The notes beneath the pieces were generated by a model. The model made no database searches. It saw only the letters and a list, made by a program, of their open reading frames with translations, and was not told where the DNA came from. A stretch of DNA of 64,000 nt, taken from Steinernema hermaphroditum (taxonomy: Eukaryota; Nematoda; Chromadorea; Rhabditida; Steinernematidae). This document shows, piece after piece, positions 1-11,592 of this stretch. Numbering within the stretch: position 1 is the first letter of the stretch; every line of letters starts with the position of its first letter. The DNA lies in NCBI GenBank assembly GCA_030435675.1, contig CM059624.1:3868769-3932768 (forward strand), in the 5' to 3' direction. The position numbers and the translations under genes are program-made.

Positions 1-2021
1 CACCTCACTGGAAAAATGACGATCCAAACCAGGGACCATTCTTCGGACAACCCGAACAGGTTCACCTTTCTTATGGAGGTAAGCTGAATGTTATGTTTGT
101 TTAATCTTGTCTTTTACAGGTAGCCCTAATAAAATCATCGTAACGTGGCTTACGTTTGATGACACCCTGGACTCGATTGTGGAATATGGTGAAACCGAGC
201 AGCTTTTGAGCAATGTGAAAGGGAACTGCTCCCTTTTTATCGACGGTGGAGAGCTGAAAACCAGAAGATATATCCACAGAGCTGTCATCGAAGACATCAA
301 GCCCGGCACTAAATACTGTATGTACCTTCTGATTCGCCCATTTCTAATGCGATTTAGACTACCATGTTGGATCGGAATGCGGTTGGAGCAGCGTGTTCAC
401 CTTCAAAGGCCTAGAGCCTCGCCCCGACGGAGGCTATCGCTTTGCCGTATATGGAGACATGGGCAACATTAATGCTCGATCACTAGGAAAACTCCAAAGA
501 CTTGCCCAAAAGAGAGACTTCGATATGGTTCTCCACGTAGGCGACTTTGCATATGATATGGATACGGTGCGGCACTTCACAAAACTTCCTTTGAATCAAA
601 TATTTTAGAAGAATGGAAAATTTGGAGATGAATTCATGCGCCAAATAGAACCGATCGCTGCTTATGTCCCCTACATGACCGTCGTAGGCAACCACGAGGA
701 AGCGTACAACTTCTCTCATTATGCGAATCGATTTTCGATGCCTGACTCGGAGCATAGCTTCTTCTACAGCTTCGACATTGGTCCTGCACACATCGTTGGA
801 TTCTCATCGGAATTTTACTTTTACACGAAATACGGATGGGAGCAGATCGCCAACCAATGGAATTGGTTGCTCAAGGATCTGAAGGTAGTGATGCTGTGGT
901 CGATAGCAGTAGTTGAGCATTTACAGAAAGCAGAGAAGAACCGCAAGAATGTTCCGTGGATCATAACAATGGCGCATAAGCCAATGTATTGTTCGGACTT
1001 CTATGGCGACGACTGCAAGCTCTACGAATCTGTTGTAAGTGCTTACAGTAAACTGAATGGGAAAGTGTTCGAAACGCAGTTAGTTTTTTATGATAATTTG
1101 AAATATGCCACAAAAGCGCGGCCATATTGGGGAAGGTCCGGTCGTCCAATCGCTCGTGCTCGAATGAGATGAGTTGGCGGTCGATCTTAGCCTTTGGCGT
1201 CGACCGCAACGATAGCCCCGGTTCCCAGAGGCCTGGAACATCGGGGAGCGGTAGTTCCAACATCTTACCAAGAAACTAATAAACGTAACTTTCGAAACGT
1301 ATTTACACGGTCATGTGCGCTTATTAGCCGCTGACATTTGGGGTCAAAGCTCTATAATATGTGCCTAGCTGTGGTCCACCTGCGCGATTTCATTCGAACA
1401 CATCAACAGGTTCCCTTGTTGGACATTTCTTAGTTTTGCTTTTTTTCAGATGCGCCGCGGTTTGCCACTCACCCACGCATACGGACTGGAAAACTTATTC
1501 TTTAAATACGGCGTTGACTTAGAGATCTGGGCCCACGAACACTCATACGAACGAATGTTCCCACTTTTCAATCGAACTGTGTATAACGGTACCGATTCGC
1601 CCTATGTTAACCCACCAGCTCCGGTTCACGTTGTTACGGGATCAGCGGTAAGTGTCGATCTCGCTCTACGGTCTTCTACTTCTTTACAGGGCTGTCAAGA
1701 AGAAGTGGTTCCCTTCGAGAAACACCCTCCTCCATGGAGCGCTTTCCGTTCGTCGCTTTACGGATTCTCCAGAATGCAGGTTTTCAACGCTACGCATCTC
1801 TATTTTGAACAAGTCGCGGCAGCTGGGGTAGGCAATGTTTAGCCATTGACTGGATTCGTGTGAATTTATAGGATGATGTCATCGATTCGTTCTGGGTTGT
1901 GAAGAACCGGCATGGAAGGCCAACGCAGAACGATAAAAAGAAACTAGAAACGTTTGGATCTCGGATCCCATTCAACTACTGTCACCATGAGAGTCACAAC
2001 TGTCACCCAAATGGACTTTAA
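1..2021 (+). CDS. Purple acid phosphatase (iron/zinc metallophosphatase), 5' end outside window
   Basis: Exons: 1-78 (partial), 120-317, 358-566, 609-884, 927-1034, 1450-1647, 1690-1827, 1872-2021, giving 450 in-frame residues. The first part is the fibronectin-like N-terminal domain of purple acid phosphatases (PEQVHLSYG, then VTWLTFDD, then KPGTKYYYHVGS). The catalytic metallophosphoesterase domain follows, with all metal-ligand motifs visible: GDMG, GDFAYD, GNHE, MAHKP and WAHEHSYER. It ends with the usual PPPWSAFR and FWVVK segments and a Cys/His-rich tail. The family hydrolyses phosphomonoesters with a dinuclear metal centre and is normally secreted or lysosomal; the signal peptide would lie upstream of the window. 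Introns are about 42 bp except 1035-1449. A polyadenylation signal AATAAA lies at 2068-2073. No defect was seen, so this is probably a functional gene. Confidence 0.93.
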
Positions 2022-2709
2022 CGCTCAGGACCAGTTGCTTTATTCAGCTGAAAAATTCCTATTTGTCAATAAAAGCGTCAGTGCGCTGTTCACAACTTTT
2101 AGACTGGTGAAAACTTCGTTCATGCGCCTCCAACTGGGTCCAGAAGCGTCGATGACGACGACGAATCCAGCGAAAACTTCGAAAACGTCCTCTTTGAAAA
2201 CTTCCTTAGGTTAACTAATATTGCGTAGTGTAAGGCTGTCAACTGGGTTACATCTCCATGAGTAAAACGCGGCTTCGTGGTATCGCTTCTGTTCGTGAAA
2301 TGGATTGAGCAATCCTATGGGTGGCAAGAGACTGGAAAAGAAAGATAAGGGCACCACTGCCTGTGCGGCAGAAATAACCTCTATCGCAGTTCAGATTCGC
2401 TTCCACTCTGGTAGATGTCAATGTACAGCACTCATTTTTGAATGCTTTTTCGTGTGTACGATTTCCAACGTAACAACTTTATATAAGCGTGGGACGTCCG
2501 TCTAAATGTGGAACGCGATTCTAGCCAATTTTGATATGTCTCCGCGCTCAAAGAAGAAGAGGATTCTTGCGTGGATCGATGACATAAGAAACGGTAGCGG
2601 CGTCCGATCGCTTCCTCTGGAATATGGAGTGGAGTGGAGCGCCTGTTCTCGAATGTCGCTATTGGCGCAATGATTACCTTGAGATAAATATAATGCTAAT
2701 GTACTTTCA
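2022..2709. other. Intergenic, 3' UTR of the phosphatase then unassigned sequence
   Basis: Apart from the AATAAA at 2068-2073, I see no gene, repeat or RNA here. Short open frames are present but lack splice-consistent extension or recognisable motifs. Confidence 0.4.
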
Positions 2710-3290
2710 AACGACATTTTCAACGCATGAGCCCAGCAACATCATATAGGGAAACAAATCGACGTTGAAGCTTCTAGATGAGTAGGCTAAACAGCTTTTC
2801 GGATTGACTTTTGAGCCAACTCTGCACCATGTTCCATTCAACACAACATGTTCAAACTGGTGACGACGTTAGTTCGCATAAAAGTAACTCCCATCTAGTC
2901 TTCCGTTTGAAGCTCTTTTTAATTTTGAACCTACTCTGCACCATGTTCCGTCGTTTCCATTTCGTTAAAAAAACCTATTCCGCCAAAGAACCGTTCAAAA
3001 GCAATATTTTCATTGCACCAGCCCAATAACAAGATATATGGACGCAAACCATCACAGGCATTGAAGTTAGCTTCTCCATGAGCAACCAGTATCGCTTATG
3101 CGATTGACTCTTGGTGTATTCAGTAATTGTTCTATTAAAAGAGATCGTACATAGCAACATATTCAAACTGGCAAGCAAAGTCAGTTAGTACAAAAGTAAC
3201 CCTCATCAGGGCTGTGTCCCGCTCTCTTGTATGCTGATTTACAGCAATGAACAGAACCATCATCAGCGAGAACAATGTTCGAATCACCTG
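2710..3290 (-). repeat. Degenerate tandem duplication of the 3' end of the CC-repeat gene
   Basis: Two diverged units of about 290 bp lie head to tail. Segment 2710-2995 realigns with 2996-3290: both have an 'ATTTTCA...GCCCA.CAA' start, a 'TTGAAG..AGCTTCT' middle and a TTCAAACTGG box (about 2850 and 3162). The first unit also carries a decayed copy of the last-exon sequence found near 3310-3370 (TCGTTTCCATTTCGTT at about 2950). This is partial duplication and decay of the gene's 3' end and UTR. Confidence 0.55.
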
Positions 3291-4586
3291 GACAGCACCG
3301 AACCTTTCCGTTTGACGCTCTTTTCAATTTCCAGTCTGGGTAGCAGCATTCTCCATCGTTTCCATTTCGTTGGTAAAAATATCCTTTTTCGCAACAAATT
3401 CCGCTAGCACTGTCGTAGTTGCTGTCGGCTAAGCAGCACTGAGGCATTCCATTGTGGTACCCTTTTAAGGTGAGACCGTTGGAACAACAAATGGATTTTC
3501 CGTTTTTGACTTCTTGAAAAAGCTTTCCTTCCGGGCAACAGTAGTCGATTCCTCCTTCGCGTTTACCGAATTCTTCTCCATTGGGGCAGCAATGGTCGAC
3601 GCCATTTAGAGTTTTCACATAGGTTCTGCCACTGGGACAACAGCCGATGCTTCCTGAGCTGGACTTGCTAGGAAGCAGGCCAGAGGGACAGCAGCGTTCA
3701 AGGCCATTTGCAGAGGAATACTGTTTTCCTGTCGGGCAACAAAACGAAGTCCCTGTCTTGTAGTTATCACTTGGATTGCAACAGATTGATTTCCCATTGA
3801 AGATTCCTTTCAACTTCTTGTTTGATGGACAACAGTAGGCCTTTCCATTTCTCTCTTCCGCCAGTTGCTCTCCAACAGGGCAACAGAGGTGCTTCCCCTT
3901 CTTTAGGTCAACTGTGATCTGACTGGACGGACACTCAACGTTCTTCACTGTGTACTGAAGTGCTGAAGAGGATCATTTTCGAGTCTTTCATGTCAGTGGT
4001 CTACTTACATAAACATTCCGCCGTGTCTGTTCCCACGAACGTGCAGAATTTCTTCTAAACCAGTTGATGAAATTCAAACCGTTCCTCTTCAAACTTACCA
4101 TATTCTCTAGCACCATGCAGTCAGCTCCTTTCACAGTGCAGCTTCCAGAGATAAATTGACTCACTGAAATGTAGATGAAGCTAGATCCAAAAAGGACCCA
4201 AACACTTCTATTACCGTTTCTGACGGTGTTCCAAAGACAAACATTGTCGTCGGCCTTCGTGTCCAGGATGAAGTCGTAGTCGTTAGGATCAGAGCGGCTC
4301 TCAAATCGACTGAACTGACGGAGGAACGCGCATGTCATCTCTTTGTTCTCCTCGCTTTTTATGGTCACCCGGAACCCGATTTTGTTCTTATCGGTCGCCG
4401 CCAAGCTGCACTCATCCAATGAAGCCACTGTGAATTCCTTGTCGAACAAGCCGTTGTATCGACTTGGAAGGAATGTGTAGCGGACTTGGCATCTCACCTG
4501 AATATGCAATGTCTTCAACAACATCCACTATGATGACCTACATTGGCAGAGACGATCGCCAGAATAAGAAGTAAGAAGAGAGCCAT
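3181..4586 (-). CDS. Secreted CC-repeat cysteine-rich protein (copy CC1)
   Basis: Exons on the minus strand: 4586-4542, 4497-4215, 4163-4099, 4054-4009, 3962-3181; sum 1221 nt, 406 aa. Exon 1 encodes a clean signal peptide (MALFLLLILAIVSAN). Exons 2-4 encode an N-terminal domain of about 130 residues with spaced cysteines, also found in the three plus-strand paralogues at 49-57 kb with the same phases and the same 65- and 46-nt exons. Exon 5 encodes 14 tandem units of about 22-24 residues built on 'CCPxG...NG'. The double-Cys repeat resembles the nematode CC domain, whose function I do not know; an extracellular matrix or defence role is inference only. The true start is at 4586: a GTG-initiated frame at 3948 inside exon 5 is not a start. 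It is intact. Its 3' flank is partly duplicated downstream. Confidence 0.85.
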
Positions 4587-4912
4587 GTTGAGGCTCCAAC
4601 CGGCAGATAATGTAGTGAGTCGCACAGATTTATGCCGTTGCTTGGATGAGGGATAGAACGCAGTTTCGTCGCGTTTTTATGTTTAGCTTTTAAATTTTGC
4701 ATGAGGCTGAACGATTTTTTTTTTTGCAGGAGGAAGACACATAACGTGCATTTTGATTTGCCCACGTACTAGACTAGATGATGAATAATTTATATGCTTC
4801 ATGGTGTTCGAGCGAGAGTTTTTGTGACTTTGTGCCCTGAAAATTTCTATTGGACAATCTCTTAAGACCAAGGAACTGACAATTTCCACGAGACTTTCCG
4901 ATTTTGACGCAG

Positions 4913-5782
4913 GTACGATTCTGCTGAAATTTCTCGCGAAATGGTACGGCAGTTCACTAGCACCTATGTCTTCGGTGACCTTGTTTACATTCTTTGTTGG
5001 GATGCTGACAGTGAACGTTCGAAGGAGTTGTGGAAACTGGATATAAAGTGGGTTTACCACAGTTTGGATTATATATGCAGTTTTCAGCGAGAATACGATC
5101 GCAAACATAGCCAATTGTGTTGAGAATTTCGATGCAATGGGAGATCCTATGTGGGCAACTCATGATGAAAACTCAATTTACATTAGTTCACACAATGGCT
5201 CTATCTGGAAACTTCCAGTTCAGGTGTGTACACAGTATTATAATGTTTTAGCGGTAGTTGTAACCTTTCAGGCCCCCCAACAACGCTGACGTTTTGAACA
5301 GCGAAAGGCCTAGCAACGAAGAAGTGGAATACGTAGACGCTGATTCGAAGAAGATCGCCCTGGCCAACGCTGATTCAATAATTTTTGATAGCATAGCCAG
5401 CAAGAAAGCAGTTAAAGACGTCTTCACACAATCTTCGTCGTTTCTTGATCAAAGCTTGAGGGTTGGTTGACAGTGGCCATACTTTATAGAACACATCTCT
5501 CTAGATGGTCGACAAAATGCAAGAGGCCATTGATAAGAAGACGAACCAAATCAAGGCAAACAATTGCTTAACGATGGAGGGACTAGAGAAAGAAATGAAG
5601 GAGTTGAGCGAAGTGCACCGGAACGTGAAATTGCTAGGTGCTCTACTGATGTTGATTGGCGAGAATCATTCATTTAGGCAGCTGAGCCAATCGAAATATT
5701 GAAGGACCAAGTCCGTGTGGCTATTGAAGAGGGAGATTCCTCTGTGTTCTCCATGGTTGAGTCACTTACAATGTTCTTGTGA
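4913..5782 (+). pseudogene. TRIM-like gene copy A: propeller fragment plus coiled coil, no RING
   Basis: Likely exons: 4913-5047, 5088-5225, 5272-5461, 5505-5637, 5678-5782. The first two match the last two propeller repeats of copy B (FGDLVYILCW, LWKLDI; NSIYISSHNG, IWKLPV). The next two match the region after the B-box (NEEVEY..., then a charged helix). The N-terminal propeller repeats, the RING finger and the B-box exons are absent. Joining 5225 to 5272 keeps frame only with the second of two overlapping donors (GTGTGT). The last junction gives an early stop, so the final exon may be unused. Most probably this is a truncated, decaying paralogue rather than a working gene. Confidence 0.6.
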
Positions 5783-5814
5783 ATGCATTCTTGTCGGATA
5801 AATTTGTTGTAAGT

Positions 5815-6400
5815 TGCTGGTTTGATTCGAATTTAATCGTTCGAATCAATGGCACTAGTCCATGCAAGGAGAGAAACAAAGAGAGTAGGTATCACCCCAA
5901 TCGTCAGCTCATCAACGTCGAAGTTCTTCCGCAGCCGAATCCGAAAATCATGTCTTTCTCGTTGATCTCGCAATGATGTTATGTTACTTCTCTTATACTT
6001 GCCTATGCAACTCCCCGCATATTCTAACTGTTATTGCTGCCGCCGCCCATCGATCCCCCTCACTCGAGAAGTGCTGCGATCAGAAAAACAAAAACATGTT
6101 GTAACACTCAGTTGCTGTTATTGTCGGCATGCAGTTGCGGATAAATTAACTGGATTTTTTTTCTCCATGTCGCATACTTCGGCGCACACCAGGAGAAGTC
6201 GTTACAATACCAGCTTTCTACAAGCCAGATTCAGCAGCTTTCTAATCCCTGGGTGTCCCAATGCCCTATAGAAATCGGAACACTCACAACTGCCACAGGG
6301 TTTACCACCACACCATGTAGACGATCAGAGAGCGAGTGAGGGCTCAGGGAACAACAATCGATTTGAAAATCTGGTTGTTGGCAGCCGCCATGCAATAAAC
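5815..6400 (-). mobile_element. Degenerate copy of the MITE-A terminal-inverted-repeat element
   Basis: 5825-5960 resembles the terminus of the full element at 42530 (CGAATCAA.GGC...CCATGCAAG). 6240-6350 resembles its interior in reverse orientation (GGGTGTCCCAAT, CACAACTGCCACAGGGTTT, TCAGAGAGCGA). The centre is not alignable by eye. 6400-6790 shows no further feature. Confidence 0.5.
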
Positions 6401-6790
6401 AGTGTTTGGTGTGCGTCTCGGTTGTTTTCGATTGGACGCGGTACATACGTCTCACTTCTCCTACCGTCTGAGTTTGAAATTCATTTGAACTGTTTGTTGT
6501 GGCTGTTGATTCTGAGTTGTGTGGTACACTTGCACAATGCGAACAATTCCTCAAAAATTATTTCTTCATATCCGTTTCCTCCCAAAAGGTGTCCATTAGG
6601 CGTGAGCCGGAACGACTACACGGGAACTGCCTTCATCTCCAATGAGCAGCATGTTCCTCTCATTCACTCTTTCATTTTTTTCGTGGATCCCCCGATTGAA
6701 TCATTCTTCTAATGTAGTGTTCCTTTTTCCAAGAGTGCCCAAACGTGCAATTTCCACCCGAACCCTGATTGTTTTTTTAGGACGACTGCA

Positions 6791-9649
6791 ATGAAAGCGG
6801 AACAGTTACCGTTCTTCGAGCCACGAATGGAATGTTTCGTCGTGAAAGGAAACTGGATTTACTTCCACTATGGAGACAGTCCGCATGAAATGGTCGTACT
6901 CAATATAGTAAATGGTAAAAAAATGATATTTAGACTAGGTACACATCATGAGACTCTCACCTGCAACACGCTTCGTTTAGATTTCGCTGCACAGCGCTAT
7001 GGTTTGTCGCTGATTAAAGGTGAACTGCACATCATTTACACACACGATGATTGCGTGTTTGCCGGTGAATTAGAACTGAACGAGGAAGAACAAGTAGCGA
7101 AGCTCATACGAAGCAAACAATTGGATCGGGGACCGTATGTTATCCCAAAAGAGCATTCAAAATTCAAATATTCTAATGCATAGGCTAAGCCGTGGCCCTG
7201 GTCCATGTTCCAGTACGGTTTGGGACTTCAACAATAAGCTTTTTTCCTTTGAAAAGGATAAGATATACGACAACGTAGACATCCGTATGTTCGCTTCTCT
7301 CAGTACGCTTCAGACTCTTTAGGTCTACCACTCTTCACTTACGATAATCGTCTTTGGTACATTAGCGCAGAAGAAGAGACGCTCTTCTTGAACACTGCTC
7401 CAGGTGAAAGCCGGCGAGAAGGCTCACGCATCGAACTTAAGCAGCTAAACGGCTTAAGCCTAGACAATATCCGAGAATGCAATATGTCGCATGTTATTGG
7501 AGATTATGCGTACATTTGGTGCTGGCATAGTCAATATAGGGGACCGCTTGAATTGTGGAAGATCAACCTAAAGTAAGTTACAGTGGCGATCACAGTCGGT
7601 CTTGCTCTTCTCAAACCGGTAACGAAATTCAGAGCATTCTTCGCAACGTGAATCTAGCGTAATAACCAAAAGTGGAGGGTCGAAGCGAGCAGCGTTTTCA
7701 TTCTTGCACACGACCTATCGTTTTCTTACAGTTTAGGGTTATACAGTGGCGGCCATATAAATAGGCGCACCCTTTATTTAAAGTTCATCTGTATGGTGGG
7801 TCCTGCACGGAAAATGAACACAGCTACTTTGTTGCCTAATAAATTGTACACCTGCTAGTGGCATTGGTTTAGTGTCGACATTTTAAAATCCAGGGTAAAT
7901 CGGCAATGAAAACTTTACCTAAGGGGTGCGCCTATTTATATGGCCACCACTGTACCTAGTGATTTGAGATTGCGCTCTAAATTCAGTGCTCTAAAAATGC
8001 GCGCTAAGTTTACCCATTCACACTCACAAGGTGCTGACAGCCAACTAGCCCTGCGGCGCGCAAGTTTAGTGCTGATGCAAATTAATTAATTCGCCTATTA
8101 ATAAGTTATGAGAATGGCGCTCGAAAAATCGTTTTGAATCAGGTCTAACCCGGTAGACAGCTAGTGCTCTAGCGGCTCAGGTGCAAATATCCAAGTAGCC
8201 CTGCGAGCGGCAAGTTAACCATGTAAATGGCTGAAACTGGCCTAGAAAATTGACGTGGTGGATTAACAGTCACGAAGGCACAGCTACCGCAAAACCGCAG
8301 AACCGCAAAAATTCTACCGCAAAAATATGCTCATATCTGGTGCATGAAAGGCCAAGCGGCTTCTTAGATAGAGACACCGAGGAGGCATGCTTCTTGATGC
8401 AGTCCTGCTGACGGCGATGATTACAGATTCGATTCTATTCAAATATAGTCAAATATAACATTGATAATCCATCTATTTCTATATATAGTCTGTTCTATTT
8501 TAATTGTTTCGTTCAGAGAACATACAATCGAGAATATTACTAGCCTTATCGATGGATTCGAAGACATGGGAGAAATGTGCAGGGGCGCCAATGATGATAA
8601 CTCTCTTTATGTGAGAACATATGATGGGTGGTTGTGGAAAGTGACACTTGAGGTCTGTTCGTCTTGTTTTCGAAACCTACTGCAGAACGTTAAGGACCCG
8701 CACACCGACGAAGTGGAGAACTCCAGCGTTCAACTCACCTACTTGAAGTCAATCAAATGCCCTGTTTGTTCAGATCCTATCCATATTCCGAAACTCTTTC
8801 CTTGTGGACATACGATCTGTTCTAACTGCGAACAAACACTGCGACGCCCTGACGATAACATAATAATGTGTCCTCAGTGTCGGACTCACGTTACGCTCAA
8901 AGATTACGAAGCGTTGCCCACCAATTGGATCCTGAAAGGTACAATTAGCCTTATACAGCCTTTGAAGGCACACCTTTAGAGTATATTGAAATTTTAAAGA
9001 AGAAGGAAGCTGCAGAAAGTTCACTTTGTTCGTCATGTAAGGAACGACGAGAACTGAACAATTTTTTCCGTTGTAACGAATGCTTTTTTGCAGGAAGTGG
9101 GCGGACCGACACGGTATGTGCCAGACTGTCAGATTTCCATTTGAGCATGGAACATTAACATTAATACAAATCTAGACCGATCTTATTTGTGGTGGATGCA
9201 TCGCTCGGAAGCACAGAGGTCACGACTACGAGGAAGTTCAATTCGCCGGTTCTGAATTGAGGGAATCGGTGCTCTCTGAGGTGGCTGCAGCCGAGCCCTT
9301 AGCCGAGGGATACAAAGAGTCGATGCATGAACTGATTGATGAACTGACTTCGGCAGCTGAAGAGAAACTGAAGGTAATTGATCTTAATCCGAGTCGAATT
9401 TGGACAGAAATTGCAGCGCCTCGATGAGCTGAGCATTCTAACTGAAACACAGAGACAGAAGATCAGGGAAAATAACTTTTTAACCAAAGAGCAACTTCAA
9501 AAGGAGGCAGATGCGTTGAAAGGCATCTATATGAAAGCACACAGGGTAATCGAGAAATATATACGCTTACTAAACAAAGCTATTTCGTTTAGGAAGTGGA
9601 CGCTATCGAAGAATGGAAGGAACATGCCAAAAGGGTTCTCAAGCAGTAA
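6791..9649 (+). CDS. TRIM-like protein B: propeller-like repeats, RING finger, B-box, coiled coil
   Basis: Exons: 6791-6938, 6981-7134, 7184-7284, 7323-7572, 8517-8938, 8968-9113, 9176-9373, 9408-9545, 9593-9649; sum 1614 nt, 537 aa. Residues 1-263 form about five 45-55-residue repeats with aromatic/LWK endings (e.g. IWCWHSQYRG, LELWKINLK), most like beta-propeller blades. A classical C3HC4 RING spans about 299-339 (CPVC, FPCGHTICSNC, CPQC). A B-box-like zinc site follows (CSSC, CNEC, CGGC, HRGH). Charged helices to the end look coiled-coil. Known TRIM/NHL proteins carry the propeller at the C terminus; here it is N-terminal. A likely function is E3 ubiquitin ligase (inference from the RING). 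The start follows a TTTTTTTAG acceptor at 6780, suggesting trans-splicing. A 33-bp in-frame GT-AG segment at 8653-8685 could be a very short intron. Intron 4 holds a MITE. Confidence 0.85.
7744..7952. mobile_element. Tc1/mariner-type MITE inside intron 4 of gene B
   Basis: A 209-bp element flanked by TA on both sides. The termini are near-perfect inverted repeats of about 32 bp (left CAGTGGCGGCCATATAAATA, right the reverse complement with one change). No coding capacity. A TA target duplication plus TIRs is the signature of Tc1/mariner non-autonomous elements. Confidence 0.85.
8020..8240. repeat. Dispersed repeat shared with 50600-50740
   Basis: Two tandem-like copies of a motif containing CCCTGCG.GCGGCAAG, followed by ATGCAAAT.ACTGAA.T-type sequence, lie at about 8040 and 8195. 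The same motif is duplicated at 50620-50730. The rest of the 943-bp intron holds short CCGCAAAA runs near 8285-8325 and nothing else recognised. Confidence 0.45.
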
Positions 9650-10084
9650 ACTCTGTTGCATTTTGTGTGTAGAATTCTACTCTAGATGGCTTCAGTGAAA
9701 TATTTCATTTAGCAGCCAGATGCATACATGTAAGGTGTACTCATAAAAAATATAGCCAATGAATTCAATAACAAAGCCTGTGATTCCCTTAATTTTCCAA
9801 TGCGTGTCTTTGGTACATCTCAGCTTGCGTTTTTTTATTATCATCTATGTCATGCTCATACAACTAAGATAGTCCACGGTAAATCCAACGAGAATAGGCG
9901 CGTTCGATCAGGCTCGTGCAGTTCTACAAGACGCAATCATAAAAATGCTATGGTACTTTGGAGCGGAGGGGTCAGATGGGGTCTTTGGAGCGGAGGGGTC
10001 AGAACCGACAGTAGGAAATGAAACTCCTGATGATAAGAAGCACACCATTTGATAGTGCAACTTTGCCGTGGCAAGACCCAGAAC
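9650..10084. other. Intergenic with a 24-25 bp tandem duplication
   Basis: The 3' flank of gene B. At 9955-10010 a motif reading 'CTTTGGAGCGGAGGGGTCAG' occurs twice in tandem. Nothing else supported. Confidence 0.4.
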
Positions 10085-10240
10085 ACACTTTAATTCGAAA
10101 TTCGAAAACCCTCGAATTTCGAATATGGTCGAATATTCGATATTCGAAAATCCTCGAATATCGAATATTCGATTCGATATTCGTAAAAACACGAATTATT
10201 CGACTCGGTTCGATTCGATTCGACAACCCTATTCATATCT
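10085..10240. repeat. Palindromic TTCGAATATTCG-type repeat
   Basis: Dense runs of TTCGAATATTCGATATTCGA-like palindromes ending in TTCGATTCGACAACCCTA. Related copies lie at 10396-10456 and 25610-25730, both with the same CCTCGAATAT core. This is a dispersed AT-rich palindromic element of unknown type, not coding. Confidence 0.7.
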
Positions 10241-10395
10241 TCTGTAAGGCCACCACCAAGTGGGGAACGTCTCTTCGCTTCCTCCATCCGCAGTCTGAAA
10301 TAGGACATAAGAGTAAGAGTGGAAGTCGATAGTGCAGAAGAGACACCGCGAACCAAAAAGGACGATGAAAAAAAAACTCACGCCTGTTCCTGAGC

Positions 10396-10456
10396 CCTTC
10401 GAATATGGTCGAATATTCGATGTTCGAAAATCCTCGAATATCGAATATTCGATTCC
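10396..10456. repeat. Short copy of the palindromic TTCGAATATTCG repeat
   Basis: A 60-bp copy of the repeat at 10085-10240 (TCGAATATGGTCGAATATTC, then CCTCGAATATCGAATATTCG). The flanking 10241-10395 and 10457-10612 carry nothing recognised. Confidence 0.65.
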
Positions 10457-10612
10457 TGAGCGTTATTACGCTTGGGTCATCTGACCGCAATTCTCACATG
10501 AGGAGCCATAGTTGTCTTTAGCCTCTCCTTGGAAGATACCCACGCATGTGTGCTGTTTAAATCACAAGGTGTTTTTTTGCCTTTGTAAAGCTCACTGGAT
10601 TAATTTAAGGTG

Positions 10613-11174
10613 ATGGCCGACAAGCCTTGCGAGCATTGCAATTTCACCGAAACCATTGCGCGGGCCGAGGAAGAGAAAGAACGAACTATGGCTGAGATCG
10701 AGAGTACAAATAAGCGACTAGAGGAGGCTCGCATAGATGCTGAAAGCTCATGTCAGCAGCTTAGAATTATGCACCGCTTTGCTGATTGGCTGGTAAGTTA
10801 CAATCACCTTCTTTGTGCTTACAAAAAATACGATTCACTGTTGAATACATAGTTTGATATGAAACTTATGGTTAGGTTTTTTTGCTACTGAGGAAACCGA
10901 GCTCAAACGGTGATCGCACAGTACGACAGAATAGCCGGATGTCATATTTAAAATAGCATAAATAAAACCACTTTAAGTGGCAAACCTAGAGATACTTGAC
11001 ACTCAAAGTTTCAATTTTTACATTCCGAATATTTAGGATATTTAGGATACAAGAGATTTCATATCAAAGGATACAAGAGCGGAGCGCTGGGCAGCGGAAG
11101 AGGCTGCAAAGAAAAGAAAAACCACGACAAAAGATGTGCCGGGCACCAGCTCTTCCTCAGCAGCCTACCGTTGA
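10613..11174 (+). CDS. Small charged coiled-coil protein, 102 aa
   Basis: Two exons: 10613-10792 (60 codons) and 11046-11174. The first carries an N-terminal CEHC motif, then a long Glu/Arg-rich helix with heptad-like spacing (ETIARAEEEKERTMAEIEST), ending at a strong GTAAGT donor. The second adds a basic Ala/Lys/Arg stretch and a Thr/Ser-rich tail. The start follows a TTTAAG acceptor-like site, consistent with trans-splicing. I do not recognise the family. It could be a detached coiled-coil relative of the neighbouring TRIM-like genes or an independent small nuclear-type protein. A downstream in-frame acceptor at 11069 is an alternative. Confidence 0.6.
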
Positions 11175-11592
11175 TCTCAGCCCGTTTGATGTTCAGTTGT
11201 ATGCAGGAACGTATCTGTTTTTGTTCGCTGCAAGGTTGTAACAACATAAAGTTGTTAATTGTTGCGATGCGCCTATTGTGGCTACCAGCGGGAGCCTACA
11301 GCATCGCCGGCGGTGTACAGTGTACACAAGGCTGCGAAACTTATGATTTATATCGGTGAAAAATGAACAACAGAAGAAAAATATTCACAACACATAAGGC
11401 CGATAAAATCGGAGTACTTTTTCATATCACCTGGAACAAAACCGCCAGAAAGAATCTGTCGTTGCAAAACTGACTTACAACGACAAGTGACCTTTCAAGG
11501 CGGTCAGACTACATATGTGCAAAAGTGGCGCATAGATGGTTTGCTTAGAATGAAGGAGACACAAGTGGCCTAAGCGGAAAAATACAAAACAT

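Noticed and set aside
961..1263. Open frames antisense to the phosphatase
   Set aside because: They are shadows of the phosphatase exon and its long intron.
3181..3948. CC-repeat frame taken as a complete gene starting at 3948
   Set aside because: The first codon there is GTG inside exon 5; upstream exons supply the signal peptide and N-terminal domain.
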